From an uncultured Paraprevotella sp. (GTDB lineage: Bacteria > Bacteroidota > Bacteroidia > Bacteroidales > Bacteroidaceae), in assembly GCA_900546665.1 (NCBI GenBank), contig URDY01000001.1, positions 1 through 64,000 on the forward strand: a stretch of DNA of 64,000 nucleotides. The letters run 5' to 3'. Below the pieces are notes generated by a model. The model saw only the letters and a program-made list of their open reading frames with translations. It did not search any database and had not been told where the DNA came from. Below, in pieces: positions 8,674-16,874 of this stretch. Each line of letters opens with the position of its first letter. Within the stretch, counting starts at the first letter, position 1. The position numbers and the translations under genes were made by a program.

Positions 8674-10185
8674 CTACTTCACGTATTCTGCCCAATCTGT
8701 CAGACGCATATCTCCCTTACGCACATAAGTGTCGTGCATCGCAAATGCTGCAGAAAGGCAATGATGGGTATGTCCGCCGAAACGTTCTGCATATTTCAGA
8801 TAGTCACGCAACATAGGACGATAATCCGGATGAGCGACCTTTATCAACTCCTCGGCCTTCTCCATCGCACATTTTCCACGTAAATCCGCAACGCCATATT
8901 CTGTAATTACCGCATCCACAAAATGACTGGTATGGTCTACATGAGAACAGAACGGCACAATACTGCTGATGGCTCCACCCTTTGTTGTAGATCCACAAGT
9001 AAATATACTCAAATAAGCATTGTTGGTAAAATCAGCAGATCCTCCGATTCCATTCATCATCTTGGTTCCACAGATCTTGGTTGAATTGACATGACCATAA
9101 ATATCAACTTCAATAGCCGTATTAAGAGAACATACCCCAATACGTGCAATCACTTCAGGAGAATTGGAGATCTCAGACGGACGCAAAACCAACTTATCCT
9201 TAAAGAAATCCATATCATTGTAAATTCCCTGCAAGCATTCATTGGTTACTGTAAGAGAGCAGGCTGAAGCAGAAAGCACACGTCCCTCGCGCATCAGCTG
9301 TACCGGAGCATCCTGCAACACCTCGGTATAAATATTGAAATTCGGTACATCCGGACACTGTCCCAACGCACCCAAAACAGCATTGGCACCACTGCCCACA
9401 CCACTCTGAAGATTCAGGAATGTAGGCGGTATCTTTCCACTCTTCAGATTAGACAACAGGAAGTCAGCCACATTCATACCAATCTGAGTTGTGATAGGAT
9501 CCGGATCCTTGAAAGCACGAGCCTCATCAGGAATGTTACACTCCACAATACCCTTAATACGGCTGGCCGGTACTTCCACATAAGGTTTTCCTATACGGTC
9601 ATTGGCTTTCATGATCATGATCGGTTTACGATATGGGTGATCCTCAATCTCATATACGTCATGAATACCCATACAGCTTTTGCTATGGAAAGCATTCCGC
9701 TCAATGATGATACCCTTTTGAGCCAAACGGCAGATTGTCGGACAGATACCACCGGCTGCAGTCAGATAAATACGGGCCATGTCACCCACTTGCTCCACTT
9801 CGCAAGCTTCAATAATAGCCCAATCTATCTTACCAAGATACCCCTGACGAATCTGAGTAGCCATATTAGACAGATTCAAATCAGAATAAGAGATCTCATT
9901 CTTATTCACATGCGAACGGAAATCCTTATTGGTTGTATATGGAGCTCTGAACTTAATAGCCTGAGCATTGGCCAACATACCGTCACAACTCTGACCGGTA
10001 GATGCTCCTGTAAAAATATTGATTTTGAAATTTCGGCCGCCAGCATGTTCTGCCTCCGCTTTTTTAGCGATTTCTGCCGGTATACTTTTAGGAACACCGG
10101 CCGGCGTAAAACCGCTCAGACCGATGGTATCCCCATCCTGAACTAACGAAGCTGCCTCAGCAGCAGTGAAAATGTTGAATCCCAT
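8674..10185 (-). CDS. Acetyl-CoA hydrolase/transferase family protein (succinyl-CoA:acetate/propionate CoA-transferase type)
   Basis: A 503-residue class I CoA-transferase. It moves CoA between short-chain acids through a glutamyl-CoA intermediate. The likely catalytic glutamate lies in NIYTEVLQD. The glycine-rich GVGSGANAVLGAL segment precedes it, and GGSADF and EYGVADLRGK are family motifs near the C-terminus. In Bacteroidales this family is linked to acetate and propionate formation from their CoA esters, and the neighbouring pckA and kor genes fit such a fermentation scheme. It is monocistronic, with a TAACTTTG -7 box on the minus strand at 10224-10231. The exact donor/acceptor pair cannot be read from the sequence. 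Confidence 0.9.
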   Translation of the reverse strand: MGFNIFTAAEAASLVQDGDTIGLSGFTPAGVPKSIPAEIAKKAEAEHAGGRNFKINIFTGASTGQSCDGMLANAQAIKFRAPYTTNKDFRSHVNKNEISYSDLNLSNMATQIRQGYLGKIDWAIIEACEVEQVGDMARIYLTAAGGICPTICRLAQKGIIIERNAFHSKSCMGIHDVYEIEDHPYRKPIMIMKANDRIGKPYVEVPASRIKGIVECNIPDEARAFKDPDPITTQIGMNVADFLLSNLKSGKIPPTFLNLQSGVGSGANAVLGALGQCPDVPNFNIYTEVLQDAPVQLMREGRVLSASACSLTVTNECLQGIYNDMDFFKDKLVLRPSEISNSPEVIARIGVCSLNTAIEVDIYGHVNSTKICGTKMMNGIGGSADFTNNAYLSIFTCGSTTKGGAISSIVPFCSHVDHTSHFVDAVITEYGVADLRGKCAMEKAEELIKVAHPDYRPMLRDYLKYAERFGGHTHHCLSAAFAMHDTYVRKGDMRLTDWAEYVK

Positions 10186-10223
10186 AGAATTGATGCTTAA
10201 TTGTTACTTATATGATATGCCCA

Positions 10224-10231
10224 CAAAGTTA
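10224..10231 (-). promoter_or_regulatory. -7 box of the CoA-transferase gene
   Basis: CAAAGTTA on the plus strand reads TAACTTTG on the minus strand, a full match to TAnnTTTG, 38 bases before the ATG. No good -33 TTTG was found. Confidence 0.5.
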
Positions 10232-10427
10232 ACTATTTTTTTTAAATTAATCCAGAGCAAGCCGTTTATTCAGATTTAATTCAATAAAACCTTCATTTTG
10301 TCACAAATCTCTCATAACAGGAAAAACGTACGGAAATACATTCTTCAATATGACGTATATTTAAAAGCAGGCGAAAACAAATGACAAACTGCATTACATG
10401 TAAATGATCAAGTCCGATGGCGCTCTT

Positions 10428-10507
10428 ATAAAAAGAGGAAAGGAACTTCACAGCTCCTTTCCTCTAAACTAAACCTTAACTATGAAAAAATCTAATGTTT
10501 TTTATTC
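10428..10507 (-). ncRNA. Candidate small RNA with its own promoter and terminator
   Basis: On the minus strand, TTTG (10540-10543) is followed after 19 bases by CATTTTTG (10513-10520), one base off the -7 consensus TAnnTTTG. A transcript starting near 10507 would run about 80 bases. It would end at an 11-bp perfect stem (10434-10444 with 10455-10465, 10-base loop) followed directly by TTTTTAT. No minus-strand coding frame explains this terminator, and the nearest minus gene starts 240 bases further on. A 33-codon plus-strand frame (10482-10583) overlaps it and is an alternative explanation. This is an inference from promoter and terminator architecture only. Confidence 0.42.
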
Positions 10508-10583
10508 AACTGCAAAAATGGAAATATTCCTTTATATAACAAAATCCGCTACAAAAAAAGGAGTTATTATTAACGTTTTTTAA
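10482..10583 (+). CDS. Possible 33-codon small ORF (doubtful)
   Basis: An ATG at 10482 opens a 33-codon frame (MKKSNVFYST...) ending in TAA. It sits directly after the hairpin at 10434-10465 and a CTAAACCTTAACT leader of the kind often seen just before Bacteroidales start codons. The peptide is lysine-rich and matches nothing I recognise. No consensus plus-strand promoter was found upstream. It overlaps the candidate minus-strand small RNA, and only one of the two may be real. Confidence 0.2.
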   Translation: MKKSNVFYSTAKMEIFLYITKSATKKGVIINVF

Positions 10584-10648
10584 AACTAAATAGTCTATAT
10601 TCCGATTCTTTACCCCTAATATATGATGCTAGTCATTAATAAAATAGC

Positions 10649-10656
10649 TATCTTTG
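10649..10656 (+). promoter_or_regulatory. -7 box of the miaB operon
   Basis: TATCTTTG, a full match to TAnnTTTG, lies 22 bases before the miaB ATG. It is the likely start of transcription for the seven-gene operon miaB to folK. Confidence 0.65.
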
Positions 10657-10678
10657 CATCCAAATCTTAAGATAAATA

Positions 10679-12013
10679 ATGAAAAAGCTTTTTATTGAAA
10701 CATACGGCTGCCAGATGAACGTAGCCGACAGTGAGGTTGTGGCCTCTATCATGCAAATGGCCGGATATGAAAATACCCAGACACTTGATGACGCAGATGC
10801 TGTCTTCCTTAATACCTGCTCTGTCCGTGACAATGCCGAACAAAAAATACTCAATCGCCTGGACTACTTTCAGGCCATCCGCCGAAAAGGGCGGTCGCTC
10901 ATTATCGGCGTCTTAGGATGTATGGCCGAACGAGTTAAAGAAAAACTGATTGAAGAGCATCATGTAGACGTTGTGGCAGGACCTGATTCATATCTTTCAC
11001 TTCCAGATCTGATTGCTCAGGTAGAAGCCGGCCACAAAGCCATCAATGTAGAACTCTCGACAACGGAAACCTACCGAGATGTCATTCCCGAACGCATCTG
11101 CGGCCCCCATATATCGGGATTTGTCAGTATCATGCGCGGATGCAACAACTTCTGTCATTATTGTATTGTTCCCTATACCAGAGGACGGGAACGTAGCCGC
11201 GACATAGAAAGTATCCTCAATGAAGTAAGGGATTTGAAAGCAAAGGGCTATAAGGAAGTGACTCTTCTTGGACAGAATGTCAACTCCTACTGCTGGCATG
11301 ATCCTGAAGGAAAGGACATCACTTTTCCGGCTTTGCTACGCCGCGTAGCACATGAAGCAGGACACATGCGCGTACGCTTTACAACATCACATCCGAAAGA
11401 TATGAGTGATGAAACTCTGCAAGTCATTGCCGAAGAACCCAACGTATGCCGTCATATCCATCTTCCAGTTCAAAGCGGAAGCAACCGCATATTGAAACTC
11501 ATGAACCGCAAATACACTCGGGAATGGTATTTGGACCGCGTGGCCGCCATACGCCGTATTATTCCGGAATGCGGTCTTTCAACTGATATTTTCTCAGGCT
11601 ACTGTACGGAAACTGAAGAAGATCATCAGGAATCCCTTTCCCTCATGCGCGAATGCGCCTATGACAGTGCCTTCATGTTCAAGTATTCAGAACGACCGGG
11701 AACTTATGCTGCAACCCACTTTACAGATGACATTCCGGAAGAAACAAAGATCAGACGTCTGAATGAACTGATCGCCCTGCAGAACGAGCTTTCAGCAGAA
11801 AGCAACAAGCGCTGTATAGGCCATGTATATGAAGTGCTGGTTGAAGGCGTAAGCAAACGTTCACGCGAACAACTTTTCGGTCGTACAGAACAAAACAAAG
11901 TGGTTGTATTCGACCGTCAGGACTGTCACATCGGCGATTTCGTACAAGTCCGGATCACAGACAGTTCTTCTGCAACTTTAAAAGGTGAAATCATTTCTCC
12001 AGCATCAAGATGA
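10679..12013 (+). CDS. miaB: tRNA-2-methylthio-N6-dimethylallyladenosine synthase (MiaB)
   Basis: A 444-residue radical-SAM methylthiotransferase that modifies A37 of tRNAs reading UNN codons. The N-terminal UPF0004 domain has its three cluster cysteines in TYGCQMN, NTCSVRDNA and GCMAER. The radical SAM motif CNNFCHYC lies around residues 157-164, and a C-terminal TRAM domain covers the last 65 or so residues. It heads the operon and its stop overlaps the ftsX start by 4 bases (ATGA), implying coupled translation. A -7 box lies 22 bases upstream. Confidence 0.96.
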   Translation: MKKLFIETYGCQMNVADSEVVASIMQMAGYENTQTLDDADAVFLNTCSVRDNAEQKILNRLDYFQAIRRKGRSLIIGVLGCMAERVKEKLIEEHHVDVVAGPDSYLSLPDLIAQVEAGHKAINVELSTTETYRDVIPERICGPHISGFVSIMRGCNNFCHYCIVPYTRGRERSRDIESILNEVRDLKAKGYKEVTLLGQNVNSYCWHDPEGKDITFPALLRRVAHEAGHMRVRFTTSHPKDMSDETLQVIAEEPNVCRHIHLPVQSGSNRILKLMNRKYTREWYLDRVAAIRRIIPECGLSTDIFSGYCTETEEDHQESLSLMRECAYDSAFMFKYSERPGTYAATHFTDDIPEETKIRRLNELIALQNELSAESNKRCIGHVYEVLVEGVSKRSREQLFGRTEQNKVVVFDRQDCHIGDFVQVRITDSSSATLKGEIISPASR

Positions 12014-12870
12014 AAAAAGCAAAAGGCACACTCAGTCTGCAATGGTTTACAACTTTTATCAGTACGACACTGGTGCTCGTACTGTTAGGAATGGTATTCC
12101 TGTCTGTGTTCCTGGCCAGACGCCTCTCGGACTCAGTCAAGGAGGACCTGACCGTCACCGTACTACTTTCAGAAGAGGCCACAGAATCTGAACTGACAAC
12201 TCTGAAAGCACGATTGTCAACCGAAAGATTCGTTTCACGGATTGATTATATCTCAAAAGAGCAGGCTCTGAAAGAACAAATCAAAGCAATGGGAAGTGAC
12301 CCGTCTGATTTTTTAGGCGCCAATCCATTCACCGCATCTTTTGAAATACACATGAAAGCTGCATACTCCAATTCCGACAGTTTGAACTGGATCTCCGCCT
12401 ATCTGAAAGAGCAGCCTATGACGGATGATGTCATTTACCAGAAAGAACTGGTAGATGCCATCAATAACAACCTGCATCATCTGAGCTATGTTTTCCTGTT
12501 TTTGGCCGGTTTGCTAACCCTTGTTTCAGTTGCCCTGATCAACAATACGGTCCGACTCAGTCTCTATGCCAGCAGATTTGTGATCAGAACCATGAAACTG
12601 GTCGGCGCCACACGCGGTTTCATCAGGCGACCATTCATGAGCAGAAGCTTCTACATGGGATTGACAGCTGCCCTTGTAGCCAATGGCTTGTTGTTCGGAG
12701 GTATACAGATGATTACTCGCTATGACCCGTCTACAACCGTTTATTTTGATGATATGATGTTACTGTGCATCGGTATCCTGGTCATTGTCATCAGCCTCAC
12801 ACTCACATTGGTATGTACTTATATTTCCACCAATAAATACCTGAGAAAGAAAGCCAGCGAGGTCTATTAA
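12010..12870 (+). CDS. ftsX: Cell division protein FtsX
   Basis: A 286-residue ABC-permease-like membrane protein. One N-terminal span (about residues 15-38) is followed by an extracytoplasmic domain (about 45-155) and three C-terminal spans, as in FtsX. With the ATPase FtsE (not in the window) it controls cell-wall hydrolase activity at the septum. The motif KLVGATRGFIRRPF between spans 2 and 3 is typical. It overlaps miaB by 4 bases and is followed by the DUF3098 gene. Confidence 0.93.
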   Translation: MKKAKGTLSLQWFTTFISTTLVLVLLGMVFLSVFLARRLSDSVKEDLTVTVLLSEEATESELTTLKARLSTERFVSRIDYISKEQALKEQIKAMGSDPSDFLGANPFTASFEIHMKAAYSNSDSLNWISAYLKEQPMTDDVIYQKELVDAINNNLHHLSYVFLFLAGLLTLVSVALINNTVRLSLYASRFVIRTMKLVGATRGFIRRPFMSRSFYMGLTAALVANGLLFGGIQMITRYDPSTTVYFDDMMLLCIGILVIVISLTLTLVCTYISTNKYLRKKASEVY

Positions 12871-12911
12871 CCTGTTCTGAAATAATTATCAACTCAAATA
12901 CTATATTCATT

Positions 12912-13220
12912 ATGGACAAAAGAAATTTTGCATTCGGAAGAATGAATTTCACTTTATTGGCCGTTGGTATGGTCATTGTCATCATCGGTTTTATTCTCAT
13001 GTCCGGTTCCGGCAGTTCTGAAGACTTCTTCAATCCGGAAATTTTCAGTGCAAGAAGAATCAAAGTCGCACCTATCGTCTGTGTTTTTGGTTTTCTCTTT
13101 ATCATCTATGCCATCCTGCACAAATCTCCGGATCACGCTGAAACCCCAGACAATCAGCAGACCGACATGCTTAAGACAGAAAATCCTGTCATTGAAGAAA
13201 AAAATGAAACTAATTTATAA
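12912..13220 (+). CDS. DUF3098 domain-containing small membrane protein
   Basis: A 102-residue protein with two predicted membrane spans (about 15-35 and 52-72) and a short acidic cytoplasmic tail. It matches the DUF3098 family, which is confined mainly to Bacteroidota and conserved between ftsX and uppP. The position suggests a role in cell-wall or division functions, but this is inference by association; no catalytic motif is present. Confidence 0.85.
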   Translation: MDKRNFAFGRMNFTLLAVGMVIVIIGFILMSGSGSSEDFFNPEIFSARRIKVAPIVCVFGFLFIIYAILHKSPDHAETPDNQQTDMLKTENPVIEEKNETNL

Positions 13221-13239
13221 CTGTATCAGTATCTGACCT

Positions 13240-14055
13240 ATGAATACAACAGAAGCCCTTTTGATGGGAATATTACAAGGCCTGACAGAGTATCTGCCTG
13301 TAAGCAGTAGCGGACACCTGGCCATCGCATCTAACTTTTTCGACATGACGGGAGAAGAAAACCTGACTTTTACGATTGCCGTTCATGTTGCTACCGTACT
13401 CAGTACTCTGGTTATCTTATGGAAAGAAATCGTATGGATATTCAAAGGACTATTCGACTTCAAGACACCAGGTATCAATAACGAGCAGCGCTATGTACTG
13501 AACATCATCATTTCCATGATACCGGTAGGAATAGTCGGTGTCTTCTTTAAAGATACCGTAGAAGCCATTTTTGGAAGTGGTCTTCTTGTAGTCGGTATTT
13601 GCCTGATTATAACAGCGTTGTTACTAACATTTTCTTATTTTGCCAAACCTCGACAGAAAGAAAGCATATCACTGAAAGACGCTTTTATTATCGGACTGGC
13701 ACAAGCATGTGCCGTTCTTCCGGGACTTTCCCGTTCCGGCTCTACTATTGCAACCGGCCTTCTTCTGGGCAATAACAAGTCACAACTGGCTCAGTTCTCC
13801 TTCCTGATGGTGATTCCGCCCATATTAGGAGAAGCCTTGCTTAATATCATCAAAGGTATCAGACATGGCGCGGAAGTTGTCACTGGAAGCATCGAACTAT
13901 TACCTCTGACAGTCGGTTTTCTGGCAGCCTTCATCTCCGGATGCTTTGCCTGCAAATGGATGATCAACATTGTCAAAAAAGGAAAATTAATCTATTTCGC
14001 CATCTATTGTGCCATTGTCGGAGTCAGTATTGTGCTGGCTAACCTGATGGCCTAA
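13240..14055 (+). CDS. uppP: Undecaprenyl-diphosphate phosphatase (UppP/BacA)
   Basis: A 271-residue integral membrane phosphatase that recycles undecaprenyl pyrophosphate to the monophosphate lipid carrier. The carrier serves peptidoglycan, LPS and other envelope glycans. The two signature motifs are present: LPVSSSGHL near residue 20 and [10 protein letters not shown] near residue 165, with the intervening GLTEYLP context. About seven to eight spans are predicted. It starts 19 bases after the DUF3098 stop. The same carrier would be needed by the glycan locus at 36-51 kb. Confidence 0.96.
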   Translation: MNTTEALLMGILQGLTEYLPVSSSGHLAIASNFFDMTGEENLTFTIAVHVATVLSTLVILWKEIVWIFKGLFDFKTPGINNEQRYVLNIIISMIPVGIVGVFFKDTVEAIFGSGLLVVGICLIITALLLTFSYFAKPRQKESISLKDAFIIGLAQACAVLPGLSRSGSTIATGLLLGNNKSQLAQFSFLMVIPPILGEALLNIIKGIRHGAEVVTGSIELLPLTVGFLAAFISGCFACKWMINIVKKGKLIYFAIYCAIVGVSIVLANLMA

Positions 14056-14076
14056 TCCCTTAAAAAAACTCTATTA

Positions 14077-14781
14077 GTGAATTTCAAAGAAGGAGAAATC
14101 CTGGCTTTTGACAAGCCATATGGCTGGACCTCTTTTGCCCTTGTGGCCAAAGCCCGCTATCTGATCTGTCAAAAACTGGGTGTCAAAAAACTTAAAGTAG
14201 GCCATGCCGGTACACTCGATCCTTTGGCCACCGGTGTACTCATTCTATGTACAGGTAAAGCAACCAAAAAGATCGAAGAATTACAGTCGCATACCAAGGA
14301 ATACATTGCCCATATCAGACTAGGCGCCACTACACCCTCATTCGATCTGGAAAAACCTATTGATGCCACTTACCCGACAGAGCACATCACCAAAGAACTT
14401 GTTACAGAAGTCCTGAAAAAATTTATGGGCAGGATAGAACAGGTTCCACCCACTTTCTCTGCCTGCAAAGTGAACGGATCAAGAGCCTACGACCTTGCCA
14501 GAAAGGGAGAGGATGTACAGCTGAAAGCCAAAACTCTCATCATTGATGAAATCGAATTGACAGACTGTCAACTACCAGATATCACCATAAGGGTAGTCTG
14601 CAGCAAAGGCACCTATATCAGAGCTTTAGCCAGAGATATCGGACAGGCTTTGGACAGCGGTGCACACCTGACCGGACTTCGCCGGACACGTGTGGGAGAA
14701 ATCAAGGTCGAAAACTGTCTTTCCATAGACCATTTTGCACAGTGGCTGGAGCAACAAACAATAGAACAATCAGAAGAATAA
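14077..14781 (+). CDS. truB: tRNA pseudouridine(55) synthase (TruB)
   Basis: A 234-residue pseudouridine synthase for U55 in the T-loop of tRNAs. The catalytic aspartate sits in [14 protein letters not shown] (about residue 48), and the family motifs DKPYGWTSF and [15 protein letters not shown] are intact. It starts with GTG at 14077. No ATG lies close upstream in frame, and the N-terminus [14 protein letters not shown] fits the family. It is shorter than E. coli TruB because the extended C-terminal PUA domain is absent, as in other Bacteroidota. It lies in the miaB-folK operon. Confidence 0.94.
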   Translation: MNFKEGEILAFDKPYGWTSFALVAKARYLICQKLGVKKLKVGHAGTLDPLATGVLILCTGKATKKIEELQSHTKEYIAHIRLGATTPSFDLEKPIDATYPTEHITKELVTEVLKKFMGRIEQVPPTFSACKVNGSRAYDLARKGEDVQLKAKTLIIDEIELTDCQLPDITIRVVCSKGTYIRALARDIGQALDSGAHLTGLRRTRVGEIKVENCLSIDHFAQWLEQQTIEQSEE

Positions 14782-14815
14782 TAATTTTTTATCACCCATA
14801 AGAGTCTACGCAATT

Positions 14816-15877
14816 ATGAAACTATCACAATTCAAATTCAAGCTTCCCGAGGAGCAAATCGCACTTTATCCATCCCGTAACCGAGATGAATCACGTCTGA
14901 TGGTGTTACATAAAAAAAGCGGCGACATCGAACATCGTCAATATTTCAAGGACATACTTGATTATTTCGATGACAAAGACGTCTTTATCTTCAATGATAC
15001 CAAGGTATTCCCAGCCCGTTTATACGGCAATAAGGAAAAAACCGGTGCACGTATCGAAGTATTCCTGCTTAGAGAACTAAATGAAGAACTTCGTCTGTGG
15101 GATGTACTCGTCGACCCTGCACGTAAGATCCGTATCGGTAACAAGCTTTACTTCGGCGAAGACGATTCTATGGTTGCTGAAGTAATCGACAACACGACAT
15201 CACGCGGACGCACCTTGCGTTTTCTCTATGACGGCCCGCATGATGATTTCAAGGCTGCTCTTTATGCCCTTGGTGAAGCCCCACTGCCCAAACACATTGT
15301 CAACCGTCCGGCCGAACCGGAAGATATGGAGCGCTTCCAATGCATATTTGCCAAAAATGAAGGTGCTGTTACTGCCCCTAGTTCCGGATTACATTTCTCT
15401 CGAGAACTGATGAAGCGTCTGGAGATAAAAGGTATCGACTTTGCCTTTATCACCATGCACTGCGGATTGGGCAGCTTCCGGGATATAGATGTAGAAGACC
15501 TGACCAAACATAAAATGGACAGCGAGGAAATGTTTGTCTCTGCAGAAGCTTGCCGCATTGTCAATACAGCCAAAGACAACGGACACAGGGTATGTGCAGT
15601 AGGTACGACCGTACAACGTACTATTGAAACAGCAGTAGGTACAGACGGACATTTGAAGGAATTCACAGGATGGACCAATAAATTCATCTTCCCACCTTAC
15701 GAATTCAACGTGGCCAACTGCATGGTTGCCAATTTCTATATGCCTTACAGCACCTTGCTGATGCTGACAGCGGCATACGGCGGCTATGATCTCGTTATGA
15801 GAGCATACAAGGAAGCACTTAAAGAAGGTTATCGTTTTGGCACCTACGGTGATGCCATGCTTATTCTTAACGACTAA
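14816..15877 (+). CDS. queA: S-adenosylmethionine:tRNA ribosyltransferase-isomerase (QueA)
   Basis: A 353-residue enzyme that transfers and rearranges ribose from SAM onto 7-aminomethyl-7-deazaguanine in tRNA, giving epoxyqueuosine. Family motifs are plain: [15 protein letters not shown]-like [18 protein letters not shown], and THCGLGSF-like TMHCGLGSF. It is full length. Its stop overlaps the folK start as TAATG. It is the third tRNA-modification gene in this operon, after miaB and truB. Confidence 0.95.
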   Translation: MKLSQFKFKLPEEQIALYPSRNRDESRLMVLHKKSGDIEHRQYFKDILDYFDDKDVFIFNDTKVFPARLYGNKEKTGARIEVFLLRELNEELRLWDVLVDPARKIRIGNKLYFGEDDSMVAEVIDNTTSRGRTLRFLYDGPHDDFKAALYALGEAPLPKHIVNRPAEPEDMERFQCIFAKNEGAVTAPSSGLHFSRELMKRLEIKGIDFAFITMHCGLGSFRDIDVEDLTKHKMDSEEMFVSAEACRIVNTAKDNGHRVCAVGTTVQRTIETAVGTDGHLKEFTGWTNKFIFPPYEFNVANCMVANFYMPYSTLLMLTAAYGGYDLVMRAYKEALKEGYRFGTYGDAMLILND

Positions 15878-16389
15878 TGGCTTTACTTTATCTTGGTTTG
15901 GGCAGCAATCTGGGAGAAAGGAAACAGATCCTGCACCAGACCATTAACCTTATTACAAAGCGGATAGGCTCTTGTTTGCGCCTTTCCGCTTTTTATGAAA
16001 CAGCTCCCTGGGGTTTTGTTTCCGAACATCCTTTCCTTAATGCAGCAGCCTTGTTTCAGACCAGACTTGCTCCGGAGAAAATCCTGATCATCACCCAGGA
16101 AATAGAACGTGAACTGGGACGTACTCATAAAAGCACAAAACTGGGTTATGCAGACCGAACGATCGATATTGACCTGTTACTATACGATGATAACATCATA
16201 GACAAGGACATTACCCCAGATCATGGCAATACAACCAACCATCTTACATTGCCACATCCACTCATGCACAAACGACTGTTCGTGTTGGAACCATTGGCAG
16301 AAATTGCTCCAGATACTATTCACCCCACCTTACACAGGACATTCAGAGAATTACTGGAAATATGCCGCAAAGACAGTAATACGGATTAA
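15877..16389 (+). CDS. folK: 2-amino-4-hydroxy-6-hydroxymethyldihydropteridine diphosphokinase (HPPK)
   Basis: A 170-residue HPPK of folate synthesis. It transfers pyrophosphate from ATP to 6-hydroxymethyl-7,8-dihydropterin. The signatures YLGLGSNLGER at the N-terminus and ADRTIDIDLLLYDD (metal-binding aspartates) are intact, as is LPHPLMHKRLFVL. Translation is probably coupled to queA through the TAATG overlap. Its stop codon overlaps that of the convergent nrdG by 4 bases, so the operon has no terminator before the next gene. Confidence 0.95.
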   Translation: MALLYLGLGSNLGERKQILHQTINLITKRIGSCLRLSAFYETAPWGFVSEHPFLNAAALFQTRLAPEKILIITQEIERELGRTHKSTKLGYADRTIDIDLLLYDDNIIDKDITPDHGNTTNHLTLPHPLMHKRLFVLEPLAEIAPDTIHPTLHRTFRELLEICRKDSNTD

Positions 16390-16874
16390 ATCTGGTAAGG
16401 CACTACTCTGCCGCATCTTAACGACTCCGGTACATCAATAAGACGCTGATTACGACTTCCTCTGAACAAAAGATCCGTATCACGGCAAGACTCCATATAA
16501 GGACCATCTACAAGAACATCTATCCACTTCAGCAGTTCACTTTGTTTAGGATTACGTACGAGCGTTTCAAAAACATAACCGGTATAACACCAAATTGTTT
16601 TGGTTGTTTCTTTTTTAATTGTTTTGGCCAGTTCGGCAAATCCTTCAGGCTGAAACATAGGATCTCCTCCACTGAATGTCACATCCGCGAACTCATCTTC
16701 GCGGATGACAGACATAATATCCTCCGTACTCATTTGTCGTCCATGTTCAATATTCCATGACTGAGGATTATGACATCCCGGACAAGCATTCGGACAGCCT
16801 GCCGCATAAATGGAGGTCCTGAAACCAGGACCGTCCACTGTGGTATCTTCTACTATCTTAATTACAGAAATCAT
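16386..16874 (-). CDS. nrdG: Anaerobic ribonucleotide reductase activating protein (NrdG)
   Basis: A 162-residue radical-SAM activase that installs the glycyl radical on NrdD. The cluster motif CPNACPGCHN lies about residues 30-39, preceded by TTVDGPGFRTSIYAAG, and the SAM-binding FSGGDPM motif follows. Its start overlaps the nrdD stop by 4 bases, and the pair share the cobalamin-riboswitch leader upstream of nrdD. The 3' end overlaps the convergent folK stop. Confidence 0.95.
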   Translation of the reverse strand: MISVIKIVEDTTVDGPGFRTSIYAAGCPNACPGCHNPQSWNIEHGRQMSTEDIMSVIREDEFADVTFSGGDPMFQPEGFAELAKTIKKETTKTIWCYTGYVFETLVRNPKQSELLKWIDVLVDGPYMESCRDTDLLFRGSRNQRLIDVPESLRCGRVVPYQI

